Shown here in pieces: positions 20,145-29,548 of a DNA stretch of 62,277 nucleotides (position 1 is its first letter; every line of letters starts with the position of its first letter). The notes under the pieces were generated by a model. That model made no database searches. It worked only from the letters and a program-made list of their open reading frames with translations, and was not told where the DNA came from. The translations under genes were made by a program, and so were the position numbers. The DNA comes from Actinomycetota bacterium. GTDB taxonomy: Bacteria > Actinomycetota > Actinomycetes > Mycobacteriales > Pseudonocardiaceae. The stretch lies in the NCBI GenBank assembly GCA_021324675.1, contig JAJPIR010000296.1:1-62277 (forward strand), written 5' to 3'.

Positions 20145-21308
20145 CTACCGGCCGCGTGCGCCGCCGGGTCCGGACTTCAACCGCCGCGGGTCAGCGGCCA
20201 CCGCGCTCTGGTAGACCTGCAGCACCCGCCGGGCCACCACCGGCCAATCCCACATGGCCACCCGGCGGCGACCGGCCGCCGCCAGTGCCGAGCGCTGCGC
20301 CGGATCGTCGAGCAGGCTGCCGAGCGCCGCGGAGAGCGCGTCCGGCGATCCAGCCGGGACCAGCATGCCGGCCTTCCCGTCATCAAGCACCAGACGGAAC
20401 GCGTCGAGGTCGCTGGCGACCACAGGTGTGCCGGCAGCCATGGCCTCGGTGAGCACGATGCCGAAGCTCTCCCCGCCGAGTGCCGGCACGCACAGCACGT
20501 CGACACTGGCCAGCACTGCCGCCTTACCCTCATCACTCAACGGACCCAGCACCCGGATCCGGGAGGCGAGCGCCGGGCCCGCAGCCCGCAGCAGCGCCTG
20601 AGCATCTCCGTGGCCCACCACCAGCAGCCGCAGATCCGGTCGCGTGTGGATCAGCGTTCGCAGGGCGGCTAGCAGCACCGGCATTCCCTTGCGGGGCTCC
20701 CCGAAACGCCCCACAAAACCGACCGTTCCGCCGCTGCGCGGGTACCCCGCCAGCGGGCGCGCCCCGGACAGGCGCGACACGTCGACTCCGTTGGGGATCT
20801 CCACCGCGTCCCCACCGAGGTACTCGACGTGCACCCGCCGGGCCAGCGGTGAGACCGCGATCCGCGCGGTGATCTTCTCCATGGTGGGTTGCAACAGTCC
20901 CTGGGCTGCGGCCAGCGCCCGCGACCGGGTGGTCGCGAAGTGGAAAGTTGCGACTACCGGCACCTCGGCGAGCGCCAGGGCGATGAGCGACAGGCTCGGG
21001 GCTATCGGTTCATGTAGGTGCAGCACGTCGAAGTCGTGGTCGTGCATCCAGTGCCACGCGCGGTTAGCGGCGACGGGGCCGAAGATCAGGGGGACGACCG
21101 ACCCGTTGTACGGCACCTTGACACCGCGCCCCGCTGGAGTGACGAACTCTGGCAGTGCCTGTGCCGGGTCATTGGCCACAGCCGGGGCAAGCACCTCCAC
21201 TTGGTGGCCGAGGCTGCGCAGGCCATTGGCCAGTCCCAGCACATGCGCCTGCACCCCGCCCGGGACGGCCAGGGAATAGGGGCAGACCATTCCGATCCGC
21301 AACAACAT
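20145..21308 (-). CDS. pimA: Phosphatidylinositol alpha-mannosyltransferase PimA
   Basis: Transfers mannose from GDP-mannose to the inositol ring of phosphatidylinositol, the first step of PIM synthesis on the cytoplasmic face. 387 residues, GT-B fold of family GT4. RIGMVCPYSLAVPGGVQAHV is the characteristic N-terminus; VLHLHEPIAPS follows; the sugar-nucleotide site PALGGESFGIVLTEAMAAG with the conserved Glu pair is intact. Encoded in the conserved block thrS-HIT-pgsA-patA-pimA and separated from patA by 5 bases. Confidence 0.95.
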   Translation of the reverse strand: MLLRIGMVCPYSLAVPGGVQAHVLGLANGLRSLGHQVEVLAPAVANDPAQALPEFVTPAGRGVKVPYNGSVVPLIFGPVAANRAWHWMHDHDFDVLHLHEPIAPSLSLIALALAEVPVVATFHFATTRSRALAAAQGLLQPTMEKITARIAVSPLARRVHVEYLGGDAVEIPNGVDVSRLSGARPLAGYPRSGGTVGFVGRFGEPRKGMPVLLAALRTLIHTRPDLRLLVVGHGDAQALLRAAGPALASRIRVLGPLSDEGKAAVLASVDVLCVPALGGESFGIVLTEAMAAGTPVVASDLDAFRLVLDDGKAGMLVPAGSPDALSAALGSLLDDPAQRSALAAAGRRRVAMWDWPVVARRVLQVYQSAVAADPRRLKSGPGGARGR

Positions 21309-21313
21309 CCCTG

Positions 21314-22210
21314 TTATCCCGCATCGCGACGAGACGTGACCGGCAGATCCTCAAGCCACAACGGCTGGAGCATGTGCCAGTCCTGCGGGTGCGCGGCGAT
21401 ATCGAGGGCGAAATAATCCGCCACCGCTTGGGTGGCGTGGCGCACCGCTGCCCGGTCCGGTACGGGCACCGGCGGGTGAATGCGGCCACCCCACCCTTCG
21501 GAGGTGAACCAGCAACCGATCGCCAGCAGGGTAGCTCCGGTAGCGGCAGCCAGCCGGGCCGGCCCCAGCGGCATCCGGGCGGCACCGCCAAAGAACTCCA
21601 CGATCATCCCGGTGCCAGTAAGGTCCCGATCGCCGAGCAGGCATACCACCCCGCCCGCGCGAAGGCGGCGGAGCAGCCGTGGGATCGGATTACCCGCTCC
21701 GGTCAGCGGGATGATGTCAAAGCCCAGCGAGCTGCGGTAGCGGACAAAGCGCTGGTAGACCTCTTCAGGCGCGAGCCGTTCAACCACCGTGCTGAACGTT
21801 CCGTACTGATGGACCAACCACAGTCCCGCCATGTCCCAGTTGCCGCTGTGCGGCAACACCACCACCGCTCCACGGCCAGCCCTCACGGCGTTATGCAGAT
21901 GCTCACGTCCTTGCACGGCACCATCAAACCGATCCACTACAGCGGCATGATCGGCCCATGGCAGCAGGAACACCTCTTGCCAGTACCTGGCGTAGGAGCG
22001 CAACCCGTCGCGGACCAATGCGTCAAGTTCGGTCGGATTGGCCGCAGGCACCACGCGGGTGAGATTGCGCCGCAACTGGCTGACCCCGGGACCGCCACGA
22101 TGGGCGGCCAGATCAGCGCCGGCGCGAAATGCTCGGGTGATGAGCTCGCCCGGAGCGAAGCGCAGCAACTGCCATCCGGCGGCGTAGCCCAGGTCGGCGA
22201 GCCTGCTCAT
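21314..22210 (-). CDS. patA: Phosphatidylinositol mannoside acyltransferase PatA
   Basis: Acylates the mannose of PIMs at the inner membrane, belonging to the LpxL/HtrB acyltransferase superfamily. 298 residues. The HxxxxD active-site motif is seen as PHSGNWDMAG; LLGDRDLTGTGMIVEFFGG contains the second conserved block. It lies between pgsA and pimA with 3- and 5-base gaps, as in Mycobacterium (Rv2611c). Confidence 0.93.
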   Translation of the reverse strand: MSRLADLGYAAGWQLLRFAPGELITRAFRAGADLAAHRGGPGVSQLRRNLTRVVPAANPTELDALVRDGLRSYARYWQEVFLLPWADHAAVVDRFDGAVQGREHLHNAVRAGRGAVVVLPHSGNWDMAGLWLVHQYGTFSTVVERLAPEEVYQRFVRYRSSLGFDIIPLTGAGNPIPRLLRRLRAGGVVCLLGDRDLTGTGMIVEFFGGAARMPLGPARLAAATGATLLAIGCWFTSEGWGGRIHPPVPVPDRAAVRHATQAVADYFALDIAAHPQDWHMLQPLWLEDLPVTSRRDAG

Positions 22211-22213
22211 GTC

Positions 22214-22828
22214 CTACCTGAGCTCGCGCTGCCAGGCGCTGCGCCGTACGGCCAGCATCCGCTGGAATACCGTCACGATTTGTAAGCCGGCGAGCAGCCA
22301 TAGGGCCACATCAAGCGCGAAGGGAACTCCGAGGCCGGTCAACCCGGCGCCGAGCAGTGTGATGATGTAACGCTCGGCGCGCTCGACCATCCCGCCGTCG
22401 GCGCGCAGGCCGCTGGCTTCCGCACGGGCCTTGATGTAAGAGATGACTTGGGCGCTGACCAGGCACACCAACGTCGCCGCGGCTAGCAGCCGATTGTCGG
22501 CGACCACGAAGCACCACCAGGCCAGCCCGGCGAACAACGCGCCATCAGCGATGCGGTCGCACGTGGCGTCAAGCACAGTTCCCCACGGGCTACCCGATCC
22601 TCCAGCCCTGGCAACCGCGCCGTCGACCACGTCGAGCAGCACGAACACGGTGATGACCAGAGTGCCGGTGACCAGGTAGCCGAGGGGAAACAACCACAGC
22701 GCAGCGGCCACTGTCCCGACCGTGCCGATGACCGTGATGGTGTCCGCCTGGATACCAGCCTGGACCAACCGGGCGCCCACCGGCTCCAGGAACCGGGACA
22801 CCGATGGACGGGCGAAGATGTTGAGCAT
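22214..22828 (-). CDS. pgsA: Phosphatidylinositol phosphate synthase PgsA
   Basis: CDP-alcohol phosphatidyltransferase that joins inositol phosphate to CDP-diacylglycerol. 204 residues, six predicted helices. The signature D-x2-D-G-x2-A-R-x8-G-x3-D-x3-D is present as DVVDGAVARAGG, with GTVLDATCDRIADGA following. Start ATG 22828 gives MLNIFARPSVSRF, the family N-terminus. Head of the PI/PIM sub-operon downstream of the HIT gene (31-base gap). Confidence 0.94.
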   Translation of the reverse strand: MLNIFARPSVSRFLEPVGARLVQAGIQADTITVIGTVGTVAAALWLFPLGYLVTGTLVITVFVLLDVVDGAVARAGGSGSPWGTVLDATCDRIADGALFAGLAWWCFVVADNRLLAAATLVCLVSAQVISYIKARAEASGLRADGGMVERAERYIITLLGAGLTGLGVPFALDVALWLLAGLQIVTVFQRMLAVRRSAWQRELR

Positions 22829-22859
22829 CGTGACGACCGCTACCGGGCCGCAAGGGTGA

Positions 22860-23396
22860 TCAAGACAGTTGTTTCCATGCCTCCACCAGGAGCGTATGGG
22901 TCTCAGCGAGAAGCTGGGGCAATACCTTGGTACTACCCACAACCGGCATGAAGTTCGCATCCCCGCCCCACCGCGGAACCACATGCTGATGCAGATGTGC
23001 CGCGATACCGGCCCCGGCGACGGAACCCTGATTGATCCCGATGTTGAAGCCATGCGGGGCGGCCGCGCGCCGGGCAGCGAGCATGGCCTGTTGGGTGAAG
23101 GTGGCCAGTTCGGTGGTCTCCTCGATGGTCAGGTCGGGGTAATCAGCGACGTGCCGGTACGGCACCACCATCAGGTGACCGGGGTTGTAGGGATAGAGGT
23201 TGAGTACTGCATAGACCGTGGCACCACGGGCGATCACCAGACCCTCAGCGTCGTCCATGGTGATTATCTGGCAAAACGGGCACTCGCCGGCGCTGGCCTC
23301 CGGTCCAGCCTTTCCTTCCTGCTTGATGTAGGCCATGCGGTGGGGCGTCCACAGGCGCTGCCAGGCATCCGGCATCCCGACCCCGCCCTGGGTCAC
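22860..23396 (-). CDS. HIT-family nucleotide phosphorylase/hydrolase
   Basis: 178 residues. The histidine triad reads [16 protein letters not shown] near residue 40 is part of the metal site; [18 protein letters not shown] is typical. Close to the mycobacterial Rv2613c protein, described as a diadenosine tetraphosphate phosphorylase; the exact substrate is inferred. GTG start overlaps the thrS stop as GTGA. Confidence 0.9.
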   Translation of the reverse strand: MTQGGVGMPDAWQRLWTPHRMAYIKQEGKAGPEASAGECPFCQIITMDDAEGLVIARGATVYAVLNLYPYNPGHLMVVPYRHVADYPDLTIEETTELATFTQQAMLAARRAAAPHGFNIGINQGSVAGAGIAAHLHQHVVPRWGGDANFMPVVGSTKVLPQLLAETHTLLVEAWKQLS

Positions 23397-25465
23397 GACT
23401 CTCCTATCGGCAGCTCCGCTGCGCTGGGCGAGCGGTTCTCCCGCCGAGCCACCCAGCCGGTAATCGCGCTGACCGCATCTTCGACTGCTACGCCGTTGAT
23501 CTGGCTGCCATCGCGAAAACGGAAGGACACTGCACCAGCTTCGACGTCTTTATTGCCGGCGAGCAGCAGGAAGGGCACCTTCTGCGTGGTGTGGGTTCGG
23601 ATCTTTTTTTGCATCCGTTCATCTGAGGTATCCACCTCGACCCGAATTCCGCGGGCCCGCAGCGCCTTGGCGACCTGCTGCAGATGCTCGATGTGCTCAT
23701 CGGCAATGGGGATTCCAACTACCTGGACCGGCGCGAGCCAAGCCGGAAACGCGCCCGCGTAGTGCTCGGTGAGGATACCAAAAAACCGTTCGATGGATCC
23801 GAACAATGCTCGGTGGATCATGTACGGACGCTGCCGGGAGCCGTCTTTCGCGGTGTATTCCAGCTGGAAGAGCTCTGGTTCCTGGAGATCGACCTGGATG
23901 GTGGACAGCTGCCAGGTGCGCCCTAGCGCATCCTTCGCCTGCACGGAAATCTTGGGCGCGTAAAACGCCGCCCCACCAGGGTCGAGCACCAGCTCCAGCC
24001 CGCTGACTTCGGCTGCCTGGCGCAACGCGTCAGTCGCCTGCTCCCATTGCTCGTCGCTGCCGACGTATTTTTCGTCGTTCCGGGTGGACAGCTCCAGGTA
24101 GAAGTCGTCCAACCCGAAGTCGCGGAGCAAGTCAAGCACAAAAGTCAGCAGCGAGCGGATCTCACCCTGCAGCTGCTCAGGAGTACAATAAATGTGCGCA
24201 TCGTCCTGGGTGAATCCACGCGCCCGGGTCAAGCCATGGACCACACCCGATTTTTCGTACCGGTAAACCGATCCGAATTCGAATAGCCGCAGGGGCAGTT
24301 CACGGTAGGAACGCCCCCGAGAACGGTAGATCAGGTTATGGAACGGGCAGTTCATCGGTTTGAGGTAGTAGTCCTGCCCGGGCTTGCGGACTGTGCCGTC
24401 CTGCGCAAGTTCCTCGTCGAGATGCATCGGGGGGAACATGGACTCGGCGTACCAGTCCAGGTGCCCGGAAGTCTCGAAAAGCTGCGCCTTGGTGATGTGC
24501 GGGGAGTTGACGAACTCATAGCCCGCCTCCTCGTGCCTGCGGCGGGAGTAGTCCTCCATGACCCGCCGCACCGTGCCCCCGCGTGGATGGAACACCGGCA
24601 GCCCGGACCCGATCTCGTCGGGGAAGCTGAACAGGTCCAGCTCGGCGCCAAGCCTGCGGTGGTCGCGTCGCTGCGCTTCGGCGAGTAACTCCAGATGCCG
24701 CTCCAGCGCCTCGATTGATTCCCAGGCGGTGCCGTAGATCCGCTGCAGCTGGGAGTTTTGCTCGTTGCCTCGCCAGTAGGCCGCTGCCGTACGCATCAGC
24801 CGGAACGCCGGAATGTGTCGAGTGGTCGGCAGGTGCGGACCCCGGCACAGGTCACTCCATATGACGTCACCGCTGTGCGGGTGCACGTTGTCGTACATCG
24901 TCAGCTCGCCTGCGCCGACTTCCATGACCTCATCCGGATTGAGGCCGGCATTCAAACCGGGCCCTTTGATATCGATGAGCTCCAGCTTGTACGGCTCGTC
25001 GGCCAGTTCACGTTTGGCCTCGCTCACTGAACTCAGTACACGCCGCGAGAATCGTTGGCCAGACTTGATGATCCTGCGCATCGTCTTCTCGAGGTCCGCC
25101 AGGTCCTCGGGAGTAAACGGCCGTGGGACGTCGAAGTCGTAGTAGAAACCGTCGGCTACCGGCGGCCCAATGCCTAGCTTGGCGCCGGAAAAGTGTTGTT
25201 GCACGGCCTGGGCGAGCACGTGCGCACAGGAGTGCCGGATGACGCTGCGACCGTCGGGGCTACTGGCTGGGACGGCTTCGACCTCAGTATCAAGATCGGG
25301 CACCCAGGAGAGGTCTCGCAGCACTCCCTGCGGGTCGCGGGCCACCACCACGGCGTCTGGTCCGCTGGTTGGCGCTCCCTGTTCACGTAACGCCGCGCCA
25401 GCGGTGGTCCCGGCCGGCACCCTCACGCGCAGGGCGGGCTGGACCGGCGAGGACGGCGCGACCAC
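23393..25465 (-). CDS. thrS: Threonyl-tRNA synthetase
   Basis: Charges tRNA-Thr. 690 residues. N-terminal TGS domain ([16 protein letters not shown]), editing domain with [11 protein letters not shown] and CRGPHLPTT, class-II motif 2 region ([20 protein letters not shown]), Zn-binding Cys/His ([13 protein letters not shown]) and a C-terminal anticodon domain ([10 protein letters not shown]). GTG start with AAGGAG five bases upstream. No T-box leader is visible upstream. Confidence 0.96.
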   Translation of the reverse strand: MVAPSSPVQPALRVRVPAGTTAGAALREQGAPTSGPDAVVVARDPQGVLRDLSWVPDLDTEVEAVPASSPDGRSVIRHSCAHVLAQAVQQHFSGAKLGIGPPVADGFYYDFDVPRPFTPEDLADLEKTMRRIIKSGQRFSRRVLSSVSEAKRELADEPYKLELIDIKGPGLNAGLNPDEVMEVGAGELTMYDNVHPHSGDVIWSDLCRGPHLPTTRHIPAFRLMRTAAAYWRGNEQNSQLQRIYGTAWESIEALERHLELLAEAQRRDHRRLGAELDLFSFPDEIGSGLPVFHPRGGTVRRVMEDYSRRRHEEAGYEFVNSPHITKAQLFETSGHLDWYAESMFPPMHLDEELAQDGTVRKPGQDYYLKPMNCPFHNLIYRSRGRSYRELPLRLFEFGSVYRYEKSGVVHGLTRARGFTQDDAHIYCTPEQLQGEIRSLLTFVLDLLRDFGLDDFYLELSTRNDEKYVGSDEQWEQATDALRQAAEVSGLELVLDPGGAAFYAPKISVQAKDALGRTWQLSTIQVDLQEPELFQLEYTAKDGSRQRPYMIHRALFGSIERFFGILTEHYAGAFPAWLAPVQVVGIPIADEHIEHLQQVAKALRARGIRVEVDTSDERMQKKIRTHTTQKVPFLLLAGNKDVEAGAVSFRFRDGSQINGVAVEDAVSAITGWVARRENRSPSAAELPIGES

Positions 25466-25609
25466 GAGAACTCCTTGGTGACAGGGCGATAGGGATTGAC
25501 GTTGTTGATGCTGTCGATGCTATCCGGGCAGCAGACCTGCGAGGTGGTTACCCCCGCCGCCAGCAGCACCTCGAACAGGAGTGCACGATTACTCATCGGT
25601 TTAGGCGAC

Positions 25610-25939
25610 ATGCAAGTGGGTATGCGTCATAGGGCTAGCGGTGACCGATACCGCTTACAGACTGCGAGCACCACGCTCGCGGCACGAGAGCTCGAAAGTC
25701 GACAGGACATGCTGGTCGTACAAGGCACCAACCGCCACGTGGCTGCCTCGGCAAAGTCTGCTGCGCCGAGACTAGCGCAGGCAAAGATCCGCTCTGATCA
25801 GCTCAACACCAGCGAGCGCGATGTCATCGCCGATCTGTTCGCAGTGCTTGAGACCCTGGTCCTACGCAACGAACTTCCCGCCGAAGCCCAAGGAATCTAT
25901 GACCAGGCAGTGCTCATGTTGGCACGCCGCTGGGATTGA
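25610..25939 (+). CDS. Hypothetical protein
   Basis: Up to 109 residues from ATG 25610. I do not recognise it. The C-terminal half (TSERDVIADLFAVLETLVLR then ELPAEAQGIYDQAVLMLARR) looks like two amphipathic helices with typical actinobacterial codon use, which is why I list it. Start is uncertain: ATGs at 25622 and 25709 are in frame. It is divergent from thrS and convergent with the Pro-rich gene. Confidence 0.35.
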   Translation: MQVGMRHRASGDRYRLQTASTTLAARELESRQDMLVVQGTNRHVAASAKSAAPRLAQAKIRSDQLNTSERDVIADLFAVLETLVLRNELPAEAQGIYDQAVLMLARRWD

Positions 25940-25960
25940 CCGAGCAACCTGCTTTAGGCG

Positions 25961-26911
25961 TCAGCCAAGCGGCAGCAATGAGGTCAGCATGGCCATCGCC
26001 GGTTGGGTCACCGGTTGTATCGGTGCTTGCTGAGTGACCGCTTGTGTGAGCGGTTGCTTGGTAACCGGCTCAAGGACCGGATTAATGGTGTTGTCGAGCG
26101 GCGCGACAACTTTATCCAGCGGCTGCACGGGTTTATCCAGCATCTGCACAGATTTATCCAGCGTCTGCACAGGGCCCTGCGGAACTTTATTTACTGGCTT
26201 GGCGCGCCGATGAGCAGCCGACCCGTCAGTTGCCGTCACAAATTGGTCGTCCGCACGCTGTGGAGTGGGCTTTGCGGGTGTCAAAACGCCGCCCACCGGA
26301 GCGACCTCCCCTACCCCACTGGCGGCAGGGTCCAGTACCGGACTGATCGGTGCGATCGGGGTAGCCGGGGCACGACCCGACCCTGATGGAGCCTGGCGCC
26401 GGGGTTGCGGTGCAGTAGCCGGATGCTGGGGCGCTTCGGCAGGCGTCTGTACAGGTACCGGCGCGTTGCGGCGAACTCGTCCGCTCTGGGGGGTAGCCAC
26501 GGGGCTCTGCACCGCGACGGCCTGGGCACTGACTGGCTCCGGAGCTGCGTGAGCGGGCTCGCTAGACATGTCTGCCCCGGATTCCCCCGGATCCCCGACG
26601 GTAGCGCCCGGCTCAGCCGGGATGGGGTTGAGCAGAGGAGCCGTGTCGGTGGCGAGCGAGCCATCGCCGGCATGTGTTGCACCGACCAACACTGAGCCGC
26701 AAGCAAGAAGGGTCCCCGCAGCCAGGCCGCAGGCGCGGCCGACGAGGATCGCCCGCCCACCTATGGTCCGACGGGTCGGCGCGCCGCCGACCACCGAGTC
26801 CGGTGCCGTGTCGTCGCTGTCAGTAACGCCAGGCCGGACACCGCCAACCCACGCAATTAAAGCAGTGGCAGAGGGCCCAGAGCCCGACTTCCTACGACGC
26901 CGCGCCGTCAT
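25961..26911 (-). CDS. Pro-rich membrane-anchored or secreted protein with heptad repeats
   Basis: 316 residues, no recognised domain. A hydrophobic segment (ACGLAAGTLLACGSVLVGAT, residues about 60-80) is preceded by basic residues, so the rest should lie outside the cytoplasm. That part is rich in Pro, Ala, Val and Gln. Near residues 240-270 four seven-residue units follow one another: VQTLDKS, VQMLDKP, VQPLDKV, VAPLDNT, then a decaying tail of PVTQ/PLTQ units. The composition suggests an extended cell-wall spanning stalk. Function unknown. Confidence 0.7.
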   Translation of the reverse strand: MTARRRRKSGSGPSATALIAWVGGVRPGVTDSDDTAPDSVVGGAPTRRTIGGRAILVGRACGLAAGTLLACGSVLVGATHAGDGSLATDTAPLLNPIPAEPGATVGDPGESGADMSSEPAHAAPEPVSAQAVAVQSPVATPQSGRVRRNAPVPVQTPAEAPQHPATAPQPRRQAPSGSGRAPATPIAPISPVLDPAASGVGEVAPVGGVLTPAKPTPQRADDQFVTATDGSAAHRRAKPVNKVPQGPVQTLDKSVQMLDKPVQPLDKVVAPLDNTINPVLEPVTKQPLTQAVTQQAPIQPVTQPAMAMLTSLLPLG

Positions 26912-27095
26912 CGTGCGTCACCACGGATCTCCTCACGGTAGCGGGACTGGGGAAGAATACAGGCTTTCGCGGGTATGCCTAGACCCATCACTCCTCCGGC
27001 GCAGCACCCCCGCAGCACCGCGCCAGCGTGGGTATGCACCCCACCGTCACCGCAATGCGTGCCCGGCCGATTACGTATGCCTACCTTGTTTCTTT

Positions 27096-27114
27096 AGGGT
27101 AGCAAGCCTACCCT
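27096..27114. promoter_or_regulatory. Perfect inverted repeat upstream of the TIGR03118 lipoprotein, iron-box-like
   Basis: AGGGTAG and CTACCCT, separated by five bases, form a perfect inverted repeat 38 bases upstream of the ATG. With flanking bases the left half reads TTAGGGTAG, close to the half site of DtxR/IdeR iron boxes (TTAGGTTAG), and further half-site-like words (TTACCT, TTTAGGCT) follow up to 27130. The spacing is longer than in the classical 19-base box, so the regulator is a guess. Confidence 0.4.
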
Positions 27115-27151
27115 TACCTCACTTTAGGCTGGGCTTACTTTTGGAGTGCTT

Positions 27152-28498
27152 ATGCGTCTGCGCGGAAGGATTAGGCCAGCTCATCGAGGCATGGCATGCC
27201 TCGCTGCCTACCTCATGGTGGCCGCGTGCAGCAGCACGGGTACCACCACCTCCAAGGCTGCTTCATCGCCGGATAACCATTACCGGCAAGTCAATCTCGC
27301 GGCTAGCTCCGAAGCGTACAAGGCGCGCTTCACCATTCCGGACATGGTTAACGCTTGGGGTGTCGCGATTCGCCCAAAGGGCGCCGGAGGACATTTCTGG
27401 GTGGCCGCCGGCAACGCGTCTTATCAGTTCGTCGGCGACGTCACCGAGTCCGGCGACCCGAAGATGCGTGAGTTACACCAAGATCCGCTCAAGGCGGTGA
27501 CAATTCCCGGCACCGATACCAGCACCGAAGAGACATCCCTAGGTAAGGCCACTGGGGTGGCCTTCAATGGTGCCGATATCAACTCGGACAAGTTCGTCGT
27601 GACCAATCAGCCGGTGCAAGTCGACGGGCGCACGGTCATGCTGGGCGGCTCGGCGCGGTTCATCTTCGCCACCGATTCCGGACGTATCGCCGCCTGGGGC
27701 GAGCGTGGTCCCGACGGCAAGGTGGTGCGGGTGGATGGCCCCAGCCAGGAGGTGTTCAACGGAGACCCGCAAGGGATGAAGTTCTTCGGGATCGCGCTCA
27801 AGCAGGATAACTTTGACACGCTCTGGGCTGCCGACTTCGGCGCCGACCCGCAAATCCGCCAGTTCGACAAGAATTGGAAGCTGGTACCGACCCAGGGGTT
27901 CGCCAACCCATTCGCCACTGGCGAACCCATCGATCCAGCCGATGCGACCAAAGGCAAGAAGGCCAAGCCCGGTGATCCAGTTCCGTGGAACGTCACCACC
28001 ATCGGAAACCGGGTGCTCGTGAGCTACGTGATCTCCAAAGCACCCGACAAACCGGAGCCGGGTGGTCCAGCGTTCGACGCCGGCGAAGAGGACTCGCTCA
28101 ACAAGGAGCAAGAAAAGGCCACTGGAGGCCACCCGGACAAGGGCAAGCTGGCCGAGTTCACCTCCACCGGCACGCTGGTCCGCGTATTTGCTGACGACGG
28201 CAGGCTCAACGCGCCGTGGGGCGTAGCGTTAGCTCCGCCAAGCTTCGGCCCGATGGGTGGGAAGCTTCTGGTGGGCAACTTTGGCGGCTCAGGACGGATC
28301 GCGGCCTTTGACGACTCCACCGGGAAGTTCGTTGACTACCTGCGTGACCAGGAGGGCGCACCAGTCGCCATCGACGGTATTTGGAACATTCTTTTCGGCA
28401 ACGGCGAAAGCCTCGGCGACGCCGACGCACTGTACTTCGCGGCGGGTCCGGCAGAAGAGAAGGAGGCGCTTTTCGGCACCCTCCGAGTGGCTGGCTAA
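27152..28498 (+). CDS. TIGR03118-family lipoprotein
   Basis: 448 residues. N-terminal signal with lipobox (LMVAAC at about residues 22-27) predicts a lipid-anchored exported protein. The mature part resembles the TIGR03118 family, a six-bladed propeller-like group of unknown function: repeated segments such as NAWGVAIRPKG, FFGIALKQDNFDTLWAADFG, NAPWGVALAPPSFGPMGG and KLLVGNFGGSGRIAAFD occur at regular intervals. ATG 27152 is chosen because TTGGAG lies five bases upstream; GTG 27146 is also in frame. Monocistronic; the upstream inverted repeat may control it. Confidence 0.88.
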   Translation: MRLRGRIRPAHRGMACLAAYLMVAACSSTGTTTSKAASSPDNHYRQVNLAASSEAYKARFTIPDMVNAWGVAIRPKGAGGHFWVAAGNASYQFVGDVTESGDPKMRELHQDPLKAVTIPGTDTSTEETSLGKATGVAFNGADINSDKFVVTNQPVQVDGRTVMLGGSARFIFATDSGRIAAWGERGPDGKVVRVDGPSQEVFNGDPQGMKFFGIALKQDNFDTLWAADFGADPQIRQFDKNWKLVPTQGFANPFATGEPIDPADATKGKKAKPGDPVPWNVTTIGNRVLVSYVISKAPDKPEPGGPAFDAGEEDSLNKEQEKATGGHPDKGKLAEFTSTGTLVRVFADDGRLNAPWGVALAPPSFGPMGGKLLVGNFGGSGRIAAFDDSTGKFVDYLRDQEGAPVAIDGIWNILFGNGESLGDADALYFAAGPAEEKEALFGTLRVAG

Positions 28499-28685
28499 GC
28501 CGACGCCGGCGCAGCCGTGGCAACCGAAGTTCACCCAGAGCCCCGGAGCTGAGCGCAGCTTACTGGCTTAGGCTGGTTCCCGTAGCCAGCAGACCACCGG
28601 CTTGAGTGCGGCAGGAGGGAAAGAAGCCGCGCTCAGCGCCATATCGAATGCGATGGCGGTGTGCTGGGGTGAATTGCAGACGCTG

Positions 28686-29330
28686 TCACTGCCCCGACCG
28701 GCTCGCGATGAAGCTGTGGCGCTGCCAGCGCCACAGCCTGTGGGCCACCACGGCCAGGATGAGGCCGCCGACGCTGACGAGCACAAGAATCTGGTAGCGG
28801 GAAAATTGCTCGTAAATCTCACCGAGGTGGCCGCCGGCGACGTATCCGAAAGTGGTCCACACAGCGACCCAGACGGCGGCGCCCAACGCGTTGAATGCCA
28901 GAAACCGCCGCCACGGCATCCCAGCGATGCCGGCCACGACCCCGTTGAGCTGGCGCAGGCCCTCAATGAACCGCGCGACACCGACGATCTTCCCGCCATG
29001 GCGGGCGAAGAAGTCCTCAGCCTTGGCAAGACGCTTTTCGGTTATGAAGATGTAGCGGCCGAAGCGCAGCACCAGCCGCCGGCCACCGAAATGCCCGATC
29101 AGGTAACCGACATTGTCGCCGGCGACAGCAGCAAGGAAACCCAGGACCGCGATGCCGACGACGTTGAGCCTGCCGGCTCCGGCGAAGACCCCAGCGGCCA
29201 TCAGCATGGTCTGGCCGGGGACGGGCGCACCGAAGCTCTCGATGAACAAGAATCCGAAGACTGCCAGGTAACCGTACGAGTCGAGGATCGGCGCCAGCCA
29301 TGCGAGCACTCCCGGCAGCTCTGGAGCCAC
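28686..29330 (-). CDS. DedA-family membrane protein (SNARE-associated/VTT domain)
   Basis: 214 residues, four to five helices. Family features: FGFLFIESFGAPVPGQTMLM near the N-terminus, the GDNVGYLIGHFGG stretch, and the VARFIEGLRQLNGVVAGIAG motif with the conserved Arg residues. DedA proteins act in lipid flipping and membrane homeostasis. Start GTG 29330 has GGGGAGG seven bases upstream. Terminal tail is short and basic. Confidence 0.9.
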   Translation of the reverse strand: MAPELPGVLAWLAPILDSYGYLAVFGFLFIESFGAPVPGQTMLMAAGVFAGAGRLNVVGIAVLGFLAAVAGDNVGYLIGHFGGRRLVLRFGRYIFITEKRLAKAEDFFARHGGKIVGVARFIEGLRQLNGVVAGIAGMPWRRFLAFNALGAAVWVAVWTTFGYVAGGHLGEIYEQFSRYQILVLVSVGGLILAVVAHRLWRWQRHSFIASRSGQ

Positions 29331-29446
29331 CCCACCACCTCCCCAGTCACGGGGCGCCTCGACTGCGCAGTCCAGTGCCGGACCCACACATTACTCGCCG
29401 AGCACCAACCCCCGTGGACGGCTGCGGCGTCCGCGGGCACCCACTC

Positions 29447-29512
29447 CCGCAGTCTGGATGCAGACTGCGGTTTTTGGGGTCGGTTTCCCGCAGTCTGCAT
29501 CCAGACTGCGGG
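29447..29512. repeat. Two inverted hairpins, mirror copies of each other
   Basis: Hairpin 1 (29447-29470): 10-bp perfect stem CCGCAGTCTG/CAGACTGCGG with loop GATG, followed on the plus strand by TTTTT. Hairpin 2 (29487-29512): 11-bp perfect stem CCCGCAGTCTG/CAGACTGCGGG with loop CATC. The core of one is the exact reverse complement of the other, separated by 16 bases. It lies between ku (ending 29549) and the dedA start, so it could act as a transcription barrier or be a REP-type repeat pair. Confidence 0.8.
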
Positions 29513-29548
29513 AGCGAGGGCAGGCAAGCAGGGGCCAGGGCAGGAGGC

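Noticed and set aside
25423-25611. Possible leader peptide or T-box before thrS
   Set aside because: The short minus-strand frame has only a Thr-Thr pair, no attenuator hairpin and no T-box sequence, so it is not supported as regulation.
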